This document shows positions 26,320 through 37,779 of a DNA stretch of 64,000 nucleotides, in pieces. The translations under genes and the position numbers were made by a program. The first letter of the stretch is position 1, and each line of letters opens with the position of its first letter. The notes beneath the pieces were generated by a model, which did no database searches, was not told where the DNA came from, and saw only the letters and a list, made by a program, of their open reading frames with translations. Origin of the DNA: Theropithecus gelada (Eukaryota; Chordata; Mammalia; Primates; Cercopithecidae); NCBI RefSeq assembly GCF_003255815.1, contig NC_037689.1, positions 146,325,998 to 146,389,997 of the forward strand, read 5' to 3'.

Positions 26320-26493
26320 GCTCTGGGACTCTCCACCTTAAAGAAATACTGGGGGACTTTTAAAAATGCAAATGTCAGGCTTCCATCTCAGAGACTGATT
26401 CCATAGGTGTGTGTCAAAGGTCTCTGATATCTTTATCTTTTAAGGCTTCCTTGTTGATTCTTATGTGAAACCAGGATGAAGAACCACAGTTCT
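26320..26493. repeat. MER5-like hAT fragment
   Basis: The stretch contains 'GCAAATGTCAGGCTTCCATC', 'CAGAGACTGATTCCATAGG', 'GAAACCAGGATGAAGAACCAC', matching in order the MER5A middle and end but with strong divergence. Orientation and exact limits are uncertain. Confidence 0.4.
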
Positions 26494-28689
26494 AGGCTTA
26501 TCAGAGAAAAGGCCCAGTTACCCATTTATCCCACCCACCTTCCTGCAGGAACAGGAGATAATGGTGCTTCTAATGCTCTAGAAAAAAACATCCCACAGGA
26601 ATCCAAGCTCTGAGTATTCTTCTCCAAGGAAGGAATTTCCTTTAACACTTTTATAACTTTCCAGGAATTTTCCAGTTAGCTCAAACCACAATGCACTTGA
26701 ACTTATTCTCATTTCCAAAATACAATAAGCCCTGCAGCAGGCTAGAGATGTAAGGGGAAACTCATGAGGAAGAATGTACCTTTCTGGAAACAATTCTCTT
26801 CAGCATGGCTGGACCTGGGCAGAGGATTATATTGTGGATCTGAGTTTCTCCCACAATTCTCAACTCTGAAGACACAGCAGTGAATGACCAGAAAGGATCC
26901 AGAAGGAACCTTCTCTCATAGAGGTTCATTTTAAAAGCCCCTCCTTACAACCTTGCTGGGAAAAAGCATTTGTAGGACAAAACAAACAAACAAACAAACA
27001 CTACAAACGAATCAGTGGGAGCAAAGCTTCCTGAGTTTACCCTAGTGTTATCAATGGTCTCTTTGTATGGGTTCCTATGTTGTTTACATTTTCATAGCAG
27101 GCCAGGACTGTTTAGCTCAAAAGCCCTGGGGACAAAATCAAAATTTTACACATCAAATTTGTTTTAAATATAGCCCAAATAAGCAGATTTTTTAGCAGTT
27201 TAGAGCCTGCTTGTTTTGCATACCTCATGAAACTGTGCCCAACATCTCTTAGGCATAGATCAGATAACCCAGGGGGATATAAAGACCATGGCTGCCCTTC
27301 AGAGCTGTCTGACCCAGACACTCCCCACTGAGTTGTTGAGTTATATCAGCTAGATGTAGAAGCCCACTCTTTCCCTTCTCTCTTCCCACTACCATGTCCC
27401 TAGCTCTCCTCCCCTTCCTAGTGATGGCCTCTGGACCCTGGCATCTGGAAGATCTGATTCTGTGAAGGACTTTCTCTCACCCCTCCACATACAAACCTGT
27501 CAGTGTCATCCAAATAAAGCTTGTTGTATGTTACTGCCACCTCATGGTGATATCCTTTTCTTTGATCAGTCCCCAAATTTCCTCAAACTTACCACATCAG
27601 GAATCAAAAAAAGGACCTCGAAAGGTCAACTGACAGGGGGAAGAGACAAGCTTTATTTGGGGTCTCCTCTTGGAAGCTCCAAAGCATCTTGGCCACCCCC
27701 CTAAACTGACTAAGTCTTGGCCAAGAATCACTGAATAAGTTCCATGATAGACACCAAACACATCCTGAAGCATTGCCCTCACTGAGAAAGAGCCATCTCC
27801 TTCAAAGTGTGGCCCAAACACCTCCAGTGCCCTGTTGGTGTGCCTTGCTCTGGACTTTAGGCCCAGCTCATCTCTCACACTCTGGCACAGAGCACCTTCA
27901 CCTTGGCTGAGCTTTAAATCTTACTAATTCTGGGAGCCCATCCCAGAAATTCTGATCTAGTTGATTTGGATACTACTCTCTACCTCTAACCCTCAACTTC
28001 CGTAAATGGGTAGTTTGTAAGGTTTTCCAAGTGATTCTCATCAGCAGTCAGAACTAAGAATCCACTTTCTAGCCAAAGCTCCTTCATCCAGGGCTGTACA
28101 CCTTACCCCCCACCCCCACCAATGTCTGGCAGTGGTGGACTGGATCTTTGAATATGGCCGAATTTCTGGGCCCATAGCTTATCTTTGGTAGATAATCAAA
28201 GGTCATTCAAAAGCCATTGGACATTTGGGCTTGGGAACTCATATTCAAAACTCATGGTGTACACTTAGGATCCCAGAATATCCTTAAAATTCCTGTGGAA
28301 TTGGTTACTAATAGAAATAGCCACCCACAAAATAATCATAATCTTTGCTAACTAAACTGTCAAGTGTGAGTTGTAGTCCCTTATGAACTAAGCCATGCCA
28401 GTGCCTTCTCAGATTATAACCCTTAGTTTGGGGCAGACAGGAGGCCTAGATTTGCATCTAAGCTCTAGGGAGACATGCACTCGTGTCCCATGATTCCATC
28501 AAGTCTTTGAGTTAAATAAAGGCTCTTTAAGAGAGACAGCATTGTTTAGGGCACATCTGGATACAAGATGACCGAGAAAAAAGTTTCTTCCATTTGGGAT
28601 TTCAGATTTATATTTGACTATCCAGTTGAATCCACAGTCTTTTAATCAGCTCAGAACACAAAACACATCATCTGCAAGGTACAGGTGAT
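26494..28689. other. Mostly unique intergenic sequence
   Basis: An (AAAC)n run lies at about 26980-27000 and a weak MER5-like stretch at about 27905-28075 ('GATTCTCATCAGCAGTCAG'). No gene-like structure is visible; the open frames are short and lack splice or codon support. Confidence 0.4.
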
Positions 28690-29215
28690 GTCTTGTTAGC
28701 TTCTGTTGTTGGATAACAAAGTATCACAAACTCAGAGGCTTAAAACAATGTACCTGTTTATGACCTCTCAGTTTCGGTAGGTCAGAAGTCTGGGCACAGC
28801 TTAACTGGGTCCTCTACTCAGGTTCGCACGAGGGTGCAATCAAGGTATTTGTCAGAGCTGTGATCAGCTGCAGCTCTGGGTCTCCTTTTACACTTCCTCG
28901 GGTTGTTGGCAGAGTTCATTTTTTTGCAGCCATGAAACTCAGGTTATCTTGCTTCCTCAAGACCAGCAGAAGATGGGGCCTGTCCTCTAGACCCTCTTTC
29001 AAAATCTTCCCTAATTCAGACCCACCCAGAATAATCTCTGTGTTAATGAACTCAAATTAAACTGATGAGGGGCCTTAAGTACTTCTGCAAAATCCCTTCA
29101 CCTTTGCCATATAATGCAACCTAGTCACACAAGTGACATTCATCATCTTCACAGGTCCTGCCCACACTCAAGGGGGCTTATGCAGAGTGTGTATACCAGG
29201 GGGCCTGAATCTTTT
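28690..29215 (-). repeat. MaLR/MLT-like LTR remnant, antisense
   Basis: The start 'AAAGTATCACAAACTCAGAGG', 'CTTAAAACAATGTACC' and 'CTCTCAGTTTCGGTAGGTC', followed by 'GGCACAGCTTAACTGGGTCC', is a recurring mammalian interspersed repeat that I take as the reverse complement of an MLT1-class LTR. The right part is strongly diverged. The class call is from memory and could be revised. Confidence 0.4.
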
Positions 29216-30723
29216 GGGCCATCGTAGATTTATGTCTACACCATTCCCCTTAGGTGCAAGAAGACTTCACATCCTGCACAGAAGACTCTTCTGCTTTGCT
29301 ATTATCCCCGGAGCAATGGACCTGGAGCTACTTCAACTATGGCCTTGCCACCAATACTGTCCTTTTCTCTGTGCCTTAGTTTCTCCAAGCAGAACATTAT
29401 TCAAACAACCCTTACTTCTGTGCTGCTTAAGGGAGTGTTATAAATTAATGAATTAATTGTGTTAAGCTCATTAGTCAGATGAAAGGTGCTATAGAAATGC
29501 AAATTATTGTTATTTTGAAATCTTGTGGCTGTCATCACAAAATTTGCACTTAGCTATTAGACACTGTGTCTTTGCCATCTATCAGCCCCCAGTTCACTAA
29601 CAATGTTCATATTTTGCTTCAAACCATTAATTTGGAAATAACCACCTTGGTGCTCATGATGTGCTGATGAGGAATTATCTGCCCCGGGAACTTGCCAGCA
29701 AGAACTATTAAAAAAAAAAAAAAAAAGATTGCATTAGCTGAAGCTCAAAGAGGAGAGCCAATGAGGAAGAAGGAAGAATATATTCCCACTGATTGCTTCT
29801 CTTACCCTCTAGGGATTGCAGAATGGCTTCTGACATCTCTCACATCCCAAGGAGCCCCAATGTCCTGATTGGCAAGGTGCAGACTGACTCCTCTTTCCTT
29901 TTGACTATAGCTGCAGCTGCCCTAAGATGACGTAAGGTTTCCTGCTCAGGGGGCTTGCCAAGGACAACTTCCTTTTCTGGACCCTGCTTTCCAAGCACTC
30001 CTGGAAGACCTAAGCCCTGCTCCCCACATAGCATCAGACTCTTGATGGGGCCAAGCTTTATTTCTCTCGGCCTTCATCTATAGTCCCTGCCTAATTCCAT
30101 CACTTCCCCTTGAGGTGTGCATATTCTCCTGAGCTGTTTCCTTGCAAGCGACCCTGCCCTTGTTGGTCATGGGGGAATCTCTGATCTACAGGCAGATCCT
30201 TTATCTTTTCAGGAAACCCCTAGCCTGTCTCCAGCCCTAGAGGGTTCTCTTAAATCCATCCTCCTTAGGAGCACTTCCCAAGGCTTAGCCCAGCCTCTGC
30301 CTCTCTGTCCTGCTGTAGGAGCTGATGGGTAGAGAGAGGATTGAGTGGGTGGGAAGGGAGAGGAAAGCAGGACTTGACCTAGAAATACCCAAGTCTGAGG
30401 CCTTTCGTTTGTGCTCATCCCTAGCTGGTGCAGTACTTCTCACTCGCTGTACTGACAAAAGGCTGGAACCCAGCTGCTCCACACTCTTGAGGTCATCCGC
30501 CCTCCACTAGCTCCAGGAGACTTCCATGTAGCCATTGGTGTCAGAGCTGTACAGCTCAGCTGTAACCCTGCCAGGGACAGGCTGACAAGATTTGAATGTG
30601 CAGAGTTGTAGAGCCAGCTGGGAATAGATCTGCCATTCTCCTTAGCTCTGAGCTGGAAAAAAGTTCTAACTGTTTGCCATGAAGAAGTCTGAAGAATTTC
30701 TGCCCTTGGGTCAGTTGTGCCTA
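29216..30723. other. Unique intergenic sequence
   Basis: A 15-18-base A tract lies near 29710-29727. G+C content rises between 29800 and 30520 but CpG is rare and no promoter or exon structure is visible. Confidence 0.4.
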
Positions 30724-31420
30724 GTTATGGGTTGAATTCATGTCAGAGTCCTAACTCGTAGTATTTCAGAATATGACCTTATTTGGAGAAAGAGTCTTTC
30801 AGAAGTAATCAAGTTAAAATACAGTTGTTAAGTTCAGTGCTAATCCAACATGGCTGATGTTCTTAGACAAAGGGGATATTTGGAGACAGACTCACATAGA
30901 GGAAGAAGGCCATGTAAATGTGAAGATGGCCATCTATAAGCTAAGGAGAGAGGTCCAGAACACATCCTTATTTTACAGCTCTCAGAAGGAACCAACCCGC
31001 TGATGCTTTGATTTTAGACTTCCAGCCTCTAAAATCTGTGACACATATACTTTATATGTATATATTTGAGATGGAGTCCTGCTCTGTCACCCAGGCTGGA
31101 GTACAATGGCACAATATCAGCTCACTGCAACCTCTGCCTCCTGGGTTCAAGCGATTCTCCTGCCTTAGCCTCCTGAGTAGCTGGGATTACAGGCACCTGC
31201 CACCATGCCCAGCTAATTTTTTGTATCTTTAGTAGAGATGGGGTTTCACCATGTAGGCCAGGCTGGTCTTGAACTCCTTGACCTCAGGTGATCCGCCCAC
31301 CTCAGCCTCTCAAAGTGCTGGGATTACAGGCATGAGCCACCATGCCTGGCCTTACTTTACATTGTTTAAGCAACCAAGTGTGTGGTACTTTGTTATGGCA
31401 GTCCTAGCAAATTAATATAG
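30724..31420 (+). mobile_element. MLT1A-like MaLR LTR, sense, split by an Alu
   Basis: The left part (30724-31064) carries 'TATGGGTTGAATTCATG', 'CAGAATATGACCTTATTTGG', 'TAATCAAGTTAAAATAC', 'TAATCCAACATGGCTGATG' and 'GACTTCCAGCCTCTAAAATC'. The right part (31352-31420) carries 'TTGTTTAAGCAACC', 'GTGTGGTACTTTGTTATGGC' and 'CAGTCCTAGCAAATTAATA'. This is the full order of an MLT1A-type LTR of the ERVL-MaLR class. The Alu removed no LTR sequence that I can detect. Confidence 0.8.
31065..31351 (-). repeat. Alu (AluS-like), antisense, nested in the MLT1A LTR
   Basis: A short T stub then 'GAGATGGAGTCCTGCTCTG', 'CCTGAGTAGCTGGGATTAC' and the terminal 'CATGCCTGGCC' give a near-full antisense Alu. The flanks ATACTTTATATG (left) and TTACTTTACATTG (right) look like a mutated target duplication. 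The poly-T tail is unusually short and the neighbouring TATATATTT may be its decayed remnant. Confidence 0.85.
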
Positions 31421-31805
31421 CACTCATCCCTTTATTTGATAAGTAGTCATTATGTGCATAGTATGAGGTTCTGGGACCTCATGGGGGAGCAAAACCAGAT
31501 GCTCCCCCACCCTCATGGATCATATGGTCCAAAGGGAGAAAGAGCCATCCAGCAGGTATTTACACGAATAAATGGGAAATTGCAACTAAGATGAATACTG
31601 TGAAGAAAAATTGCCTGCTACTGTAAAAGCCTAGTGCATAATGGGAGGTGGGTGGCAAGTCAAGGAAGGCTTCACTGAGGAGGTGTCACTTGATCTGAAA
31701 CCTGAAAGCTATGTAAGCCTCAAGTAGACAAGGAAGAGAGGGAAGAGCAGTTCAGGCCTAGGGCATACTAGGTACAAAGGCCCTATGCTAGGACCTGCTG
31801 CAGGC
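31421..31805 (-). repeat. L2 fragment, antisense
   Basis: The order 'AAGTAGTCATTATGTGCATAG', 'CCCTCATGGATCATATGGTCC', 'GGTGGCAAGTCAAGGAAGGC', 'TTCACTGAGGAGGTGTCACTTG' and 'GGTACAAAGGCCCTATGC' follows the reverse complement of an L2 consensus. The middle part, with 'CAGTTCAGGCCTAGGGC', is well kept for an L2. Confidence 0.6.
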
Positions 31806-32089
31806 CCCCACTCAGACTCTCAGATGGCTTTCAAGCATGCTGTCACCCTTATAGCCCATGCGTGAGTGCCATTAGCCATTGTCAGCTCTGTGAGGGCATC
31901 CCCAAAGGACCCTCAATGGAGGATACCCATCACTAAGGGAGGAAGAATTCCGATGAGAAGGCGGCCTGGGAACTAATGCAAGAACAGACTTGCCCAAACA
32001 CTGGCTTCAGTTTTCTGCCCCGAGTCCATGACATATGCACCAAAGGCAGCACAGGTGTCACATGATGGAGTCATGAGAAGGCTGGCCTT
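31806..32089. other. Unique intergenic sequence
   Basis: No repeat, exon or simple sequence that I can name. Confidence 0.35.
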
Positions 32090-32260
32090 GGCTGGTATAG
32101 TCACTCTGCCACTTTCTGGTCAACTCATCATTTAACCTTTCTGAGTTTCATTTTTCTCACCTGTAAAATGGAGACAATAAAGTGCCTCCCAATTTTAACC
32201 CCATATAAAGGGTATATATAGCACAGGAGAAATACTCAATAACTACTACTATTAACTTAG
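32090..32260 (+). repeat. MIR, sense
   Basis: 'ACTCTGCCACTTTCTGGTC', 'CATTTAACCTTTCTGAGTTTC', 'CACCTGTAAAATGGAGACAA' and the 'ATACTCAATAACTAC' end give most of the MIR consensus in order. Confidence 0.65.
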
Positions 32261-34799
32261 CAATTCTACCCATACTCTACTCCTCTACATTCACACATGG
32301 CATTGGGATTGTTTCTGGAAATGGGGAGTGGTAGACACACCATACCCGTAAGATTAACCTTCCCTAGACACCTTAGCAGAATACAGGTGGTAGGGTATGA
32401 GAAAGCAAGTCAAGCAGGTTGGGCCCCGTGAGGAGAGGTCACCTCCAATCAGGCCAAAGGCCAGTGGGATGGAGACGTAGTAGTCAAGGAGAGGAGGCAG
32501 GGCCAAGGGAGCTGCTCCCTAGACCTGTCTCCAACCCCAACTGGTCCTGGCCTACCACTTCTGGCCATTTAGCTGTATTTCCTTCCTGATTTTTCAGGGA
32601 CTGTAATTTATGGCTTGGCAAACTATGACTTCTTTGTAGTGGAGTCATTGTGTTTGTTAGCATAATCATTTCGCAGAAGGAATGTCAATAAAGGCTGGGG
32701 AGTGAAACACAAAACCCCCCACAACCCCAACTGCTAAATAATTGCTGGAATGAGTTGTCAGGAACCTTTTATTTACTGATTTCGTGCATTTCATTTATTT
32801 CTGGCACAGGGCCAACCTTCCTGACAGTTAAGATTTATTGATTTAATTGCCTAGGGTAACCATGCAATAAAATCATCTCAAAGATAAATTTTCATGGCAC
32901 TGTGCAGCATGGAGGTAATTTTTCAAATGCTACGGCTATATTTCTGCAGGTTACAGGTGCAAAATTTGCTTAAAGCTGGAATGTCTCATTATTGCAGCTC
33001 AGGAACATTGGGGGCCAGCTCTTTGGTGGAAATTCTATAGAGGAGAGAGTGAGACACACAAAGAGAAAGAGAGAGAGAGAGAGAGGGAAAGAGGGAGGGA
33101 CAGGGAAGGGAGAGAGAAAGAGAATGAACAAGAGAGCACAGCCCTTTCAGGAAAGAAATGATATTTCCTTAATTGGTTCATATATTCAATGCCCATGAGA
33201 AAGTGGGGCTTCAGTTTAATTAGGAATGGGCTTGGAGGTTATTTACAGTGTTCTGTGGAATCATTTGTTTCCAGCTGTGCGACGCTTTGTATGGTATGAG
33301 CCTCACAAGGTAGATGATTGCCACTTGTGACATTCGTGTTTATTGCTTCTTTAGATCTTTTTATTTACCCTGTTAAAGTGCTCATATGGCTTCGAACAAC
33401 GGGTACATGAAAAACTCTGATTAACTCCCAGGTTAATGGTAACATTTCAGGAAGTCAGAAATAGCATAAACTTTTAACAATGTGAAATCTTTTCTTATCT
33501 CTCTTGATTTATTTTACAGTGTTTTTGCTTTGATTGCAGGTTTCAGATGGTGCCGTTTAATAGCTTATTAAACTTGCAGCCTAGCAGGTCTGCTATTTGG
33601 ATAAAATTTTATTTTTGCTCAGGTGTAAACTTTTGGAATAGATATAGATTTTTTTTTCCACCTTATTGAATTCCAGCGACCAGGGTCTGGCTGATTTTCT
33701 CAGATGTTCTTTGTGTGATGCAGGACCATGCAGGAACCAGTTTGAAATTAATCCTTGAAACTTAATCCTTGCCCATAGTGGAGAAGGATGACAACCTGGG
33801 ATGGGAAGGGGAGCTTCAAGCTTTTCAAATGAATCTGAACAAGGAGCCAAGAGCTATTAATATGTGCTATATTTAAATCAAGCCCCAGCCTCCTCAATGC
33901 TCAGATGGTGAAACTGAAGCCCAGAGAGTTAGGAGTAGAGCTCCTAAAAGTAGGTCTTCCGATGCTCAGGGCAAATCATCTCGTTTTTGTACTACCTATA
34001 CTGCCCTGTTCACATTACTCACTGCAGTATAGTCCAAGTGCACATTAGCTTGGAAGACTCATCCCTCTCTTTACTTCAGTTTCTGTTTATAGATAAAGGG
34101 GGTTGGAGTAGATGCTCACTACGTGCTCACCCACCTCTGACAGGCTGTGATTATAAGGACATGTGCATATCTAGCAGTCTTACTCCCACCACCTGGCCAT
34201 TAATACAACTGAACCATTCTCCCCATGAACCACTAGACTTCATGAATTCTATATGCACGTGTGCCAATGGCCCAGACTCACTGTTTCATGGCTACATATT
34301 CTCTTCCAATGGAGTAGGCTTTGCATAGTTCATAGCTTGTGATTTGCAGAACTACAACAAAGTGAAATTAGACTTTGACTAAAGAGGAAGCAATGGAAAT
34401 TTGAACTAAAATGAAGTGGTGAGCACAGCTGACTGTGTAGACATGCTTCCCTGCTGTAGCCAATGGCTGGGTGGAAACTAATCTGTTGTGGGAGTGTCTG
34501 TGGCAATGTTTCTGAGGGTCAGTGCCAGGACTGGTTGCTAGGCACTGGGTCTGTGTGTGTGCATATTCACATAACCCACCCAGATGTGGAAAGAGGCCAT
34601 TCTAACTAGGGTCCTACACAGGAGGGAGTGTGAAGAACAAGAGGCTATGTGAGCATTGAGGGGATCATACCAAACCTGGCTCAGGTGTCCTGACTGGCCT
34701 CTGCCCAGCAAACTAAGGTTTGGGGTGTTCCATCTTTGCACTGTAACAACAGCCTCATATCTGTCCTTTCTGCTTCCTTCTGCTTCCATTCTTGCCCCC
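32261..34799. other. Unique, A+T-rich intergenic sequence around a purine repeat
   Basis: The parts 32640-33000 and 33180-33560 lack recognisable repeats and are dense in TAAT, TTTATT and AATTTGC motifs. They have the look of vertebrate conserved non-coding DNA, but no alignment supports this. A MIR scrap lies near 33890-33950. The rest holds nothing I can name. Confidence 0.4.
33058..33136 (+). repeat. (GA)n-rich purine tract
   Basis: An AGAGAAAG block, about ten GA units, then GGGAAAGAGGGAGGGACAGG and AGAGAGAAAGAGAATG. It is almost pure purine for about 75 bases. Confidence 0.85.
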
Positions 34800-35000
34800 T
34801 CTAATATACTCTAACTGTGGCCAGAGGCACCTTTTTAATATGCAAGTCTGATGATGCCAATTCTCCATTTACAATCCTTAAAAGACTCCCCATCACTCCC
34901 AGGATAAAGTTCAGAAGCCTTGGTGCGATGTGACAAGACCTGGATGTCCTGGCTCCTGCCTTGCTCTCCAGCTGTCCTCTTCCAACCAATTACCAATTCC
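34800..35000 (+). repeat. L2 fragment, sense
   Basis: 'CAAGTCTGATGATGCCAAT', 'AAAAGACTCCCCATCACTCC', 'CAGGATAAAGTTCAGAAGCC', 'CTGGCTCCTGCCTTGCTCTCC' match the L2 ORF2 3' region in order. The open frame is broken. Confidence 0.65.
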
Positions 35001-35045
35001 TCTAGAGCTTCATTGAATGGGCCAGCGATGAACCCCGGTGCTCAA

Positions 35046-35130
35046 ATGAAGCATGTGCATGCGTATGTGCATGCGTACCTGTATGTGTGCACACATAAGC
35101 ATGCACACACACACACACAAACACACAGAG
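35046..35130. repeat. Mixed GCATGTG / (CA)n microsatellite
   Basis: Repeated GCATGCGTATGTGCATGCGT units pass into ATGTGTGCACACATAAGC and then a clean (CA)n tract with one AA break. The left half contains several self-complementary GCATGC and TGTGCACACA sites. Confidence 0.85.
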
Positions 35131-35394
35131 TTCTCCTTGATTTTCTCCTTTCCATAATCACTTATAACCAATCCATCAAGACGTCCTGGCAACTCAACTT
35201 CTAAAACAAATTCATAAACCATCTCTTTCCTCCATCTCCACTGCCTCCACGCTGGTTCAAGCCACCATTATCTGTCATTTGTTCAGTAGCATATTAAAGA
35301 GTCTTAAAAGTCTCCTGGAAAAGGAAAGCTCTTGAACTATAGTTAACCCTCAAGTTTCCAAACATATTTGACAATGACCTTTTTTGAACAACTG

Positions 35395-35650
35395 TTAACA
35401 TTCACTCAGCAACTATTTTTTGAGGGCTTTATGCTATAAATTGTCTAGGTGTTGAGAATATATCATTGAAAAAAGAAAGACTAATTCTCTGCTCTTACAG
35501 AGCTTACAGTCTAGTGAGGAAGAAAGGCAATACACAAAATAAACTCTAGAACACCAGGTAATAAGTGCTGCTCAACTGGGACGAGAGGATGACTGGGAGG
35601 GATTCAAATGAAAACGCAGAGGGTTGGCTCTCCACAGGAGTACAGACAGT
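35395..35650 (-). repeat. L2 fragment, antisense
   Basis: 'CTCAGCAACTATTTTTTGAG', 'TCTAGGTGTTGAGAATATATC', 'CTTACAGAGCTTACAGTC' and 'AAATAAACTCTAGAACACC' follow the reverse complement of the L2 3' region. Confidence 0.5.
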
Positions 35651-35814
35651 TCATCCATTGTGACAGAAGGGCATGCAGTGGACATTGGCACACACATCTG
35701 AGAATGAAATGTTCCAGTGTTCCAGGAAACTGTGCAGGAAATTCTACCTAGAGGATAATTGCCTAACTCAAGAAACTTCTTGCTCCAGCTGAGTTTTTCA
35801 CTATATCTTAGCTC

Positions 35815-36060
35815 TTGCCAGCACTAACCCCTTCATCCACCCCTCCAACATACTCGTATACCTCTCCACTCCAGCAGCACCCAGCTACTTTCCATTTCCC
35901 CCAAAATACCTAGTGAATTTACCCACACTGCCCTCTTTACTTGAAGTGCAGATTCCCCTCTTCTTTGTCTGGCAAAATCAGACTTGTTTTTGTATCCCTT
36001 ATCTCTTTAGCAATTAGCACAAGGTCTTGCCTGGAGTTGATGCTCCGAAAATGGTAACTT
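35815..36060 (+). repeat. L2 fragment, sense
   Basis: 'CACACTGCCCTCTTTACTTG', 'CCCCTCTTCTTTGTCTGGC', 'TTTAGCAATTAGCACAAGG' and 'TCTTGCCTGGAGTTGATGC' match weakly but in order an L2 3' end. Confidence 0.35.
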
Positions 36061-37779
36061 GAATTGTTCTACCTTACTCTTTGCTTACTTAACCCTTCAC
36101 CTTCCCACAGCGACACCATTGTTATTACTTTTCAAAGGATAAAACTAAAGCCTCACCACAAGACTTTCCAGGCCAAGAGGCTGTCATGTCCCATTTGGAC
36201 ACAAAAGGATATCTTAAGGCCTCTGGTCCCCAGTGCCCCAGATATCCCTAAGAGGAAGCCCTATGTGAAGAATGGGAAGCTCAGAGTTGCTCTGCCCCCT
36301 CCCCTCTACAAATCCTGAGAGTGAAGACTCAGCTCAAACCAGCACTTCTGGTTTGAGTCTCTGACTCTTTCCACTTGTTCCCAAGTTACTACAAGGGGGC
36401 ATGTGAAAGCAATCAAGGTCCTTCCCCAAGCAAAGAAGACAATGGCCAATAAAGGGCTAGTTCTTGCCAAGAGAGTGGTTTGGGGACCAAAGAAGGGCAA
36501 GGCAGAAAGTTGATCCCTTGTGAAGATTTCTATGAGCTTGTTAGGACCCAGTTAGTCCAAGGTAATGGGTGGAAAAATGAAGGTCTCCCTCATATGGAAG
36601 ACGTTAAGATTATAAAGCAGGAAGTTCATGGTAGGGAGGATATTAAAAAGCACACATTTGTGCTAATTTGGAAACAGTCATTTGGAAGAATCTACAGGAA
36701 TGGAGCAGATCTGGCAGTGCTCTCTGGTGTAGAAAGCTGGGGGCATATTTCTCAATTGATCACATTTCTATGGACAGCAGGCATACTTCTATTCCTACCC
36801 CATCAAACACCTGCCAGAAGTTCAAATGCACCAAAGCCTTTATGACTCCGCATTAACATTTTAAAGTCCACTGGGACATTCAAGTCTCTCTAATTAGAAA
36901 ATTCCCATTGTCAGGGGTTTCAGGCTTCCAGCCTGACAGAACCACTAAGGACCTTTCCAATGTAATGGTCTATCTGCACCTGTATAGAAGGAATGGCCAG
37001 TTTTCTTGGCTTGTCTATGCAGGGGATTTACCAATGAATTTGGCCTGGCGTGCACTACAGTGACCATTAAAATCTAAGCATGACACATGTAAATTCAGGC
37101 CAGAAGGGTTTAGATAAACTATAGTGGGTAGAATATAAAGCCGTTTCTGTTGCTGAATGGGTTCAACTCACAGGCATGTGTCCGTGAACACTTTGCTGAT
37201 TTGCTATCACCTTCACGAGCCTGGCTGGTGTGCTGGCAGCAGCCAGGATAAAGTACATTTTCCACTGAATCTGGTCATTGCTATGGAGCCAAGCAAAACA
37301 CATCACTTGAGGTTTTGTCTACCTATAGTAGTCCTTCCCCAGGGTACCTGTGTCTTAGCGTGGCCAACTGGATCAGGATGAGAGAAGCCAGTGGCATAAG
37401 CCCCAACCTCTGATTCAACAGCAAAATAGAACATTGGAAGAAACTAAACTGGGTCTTCAGAGATCATCTCATTATCTCCACCTGGGTCTGGCTTCATATT
37501 GATTTGAGCTGCTCCGCCTACGTCCCAGCCCCCATCTTCTGTGAAGCTATCCAATGTCTTATTTACTCATATGCTCATGAGCTCAACAGTCACTGGACAC
37601 TCACTATGTGCCAAGCACTTTTGCTGGTCATTAAGAATACAAAAATGAATGCGACAGGCTCCCCCCTTCAAGGGGAGAAAAGAGGCCCCCACAAAACCTG
37701 TGCTGAGGGACCTGTGGGTAGTGATGAGTACATAGCCACATGCCCCTTTCTCTGCGTCAGCAGATGTCAAGCTTTATAT
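36061..37779. other. Intergenic sequence without clear features
   Basis: An L2 antisense scrap lies at about 37580-37700 ('CACTCACTATGTGCCAAGC'). The open frame at 36480-36845 (121 codons) has no recognisable similarity, splice structure or start context and is taken as chance. Confidence 0.35.

Noticed and set aside
28860..29456. Possible coding exons in two neighbouring frames
   Set aside because: The frames lie mostly within an LTR-like repeat and its flank, and lack paired splice sites.
29800..30520. Possible CpG island or promoter
   Set aside because: G+C rises but CpG dinucleotides stay rare, and no transcription start architecture is visible.
36480..36845. 121-codon plus-strand open frame
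   Set aside because: It lacks similarity to anything I know, codon periodicity and any neighbouring exon; expected by chance in 64 kb.
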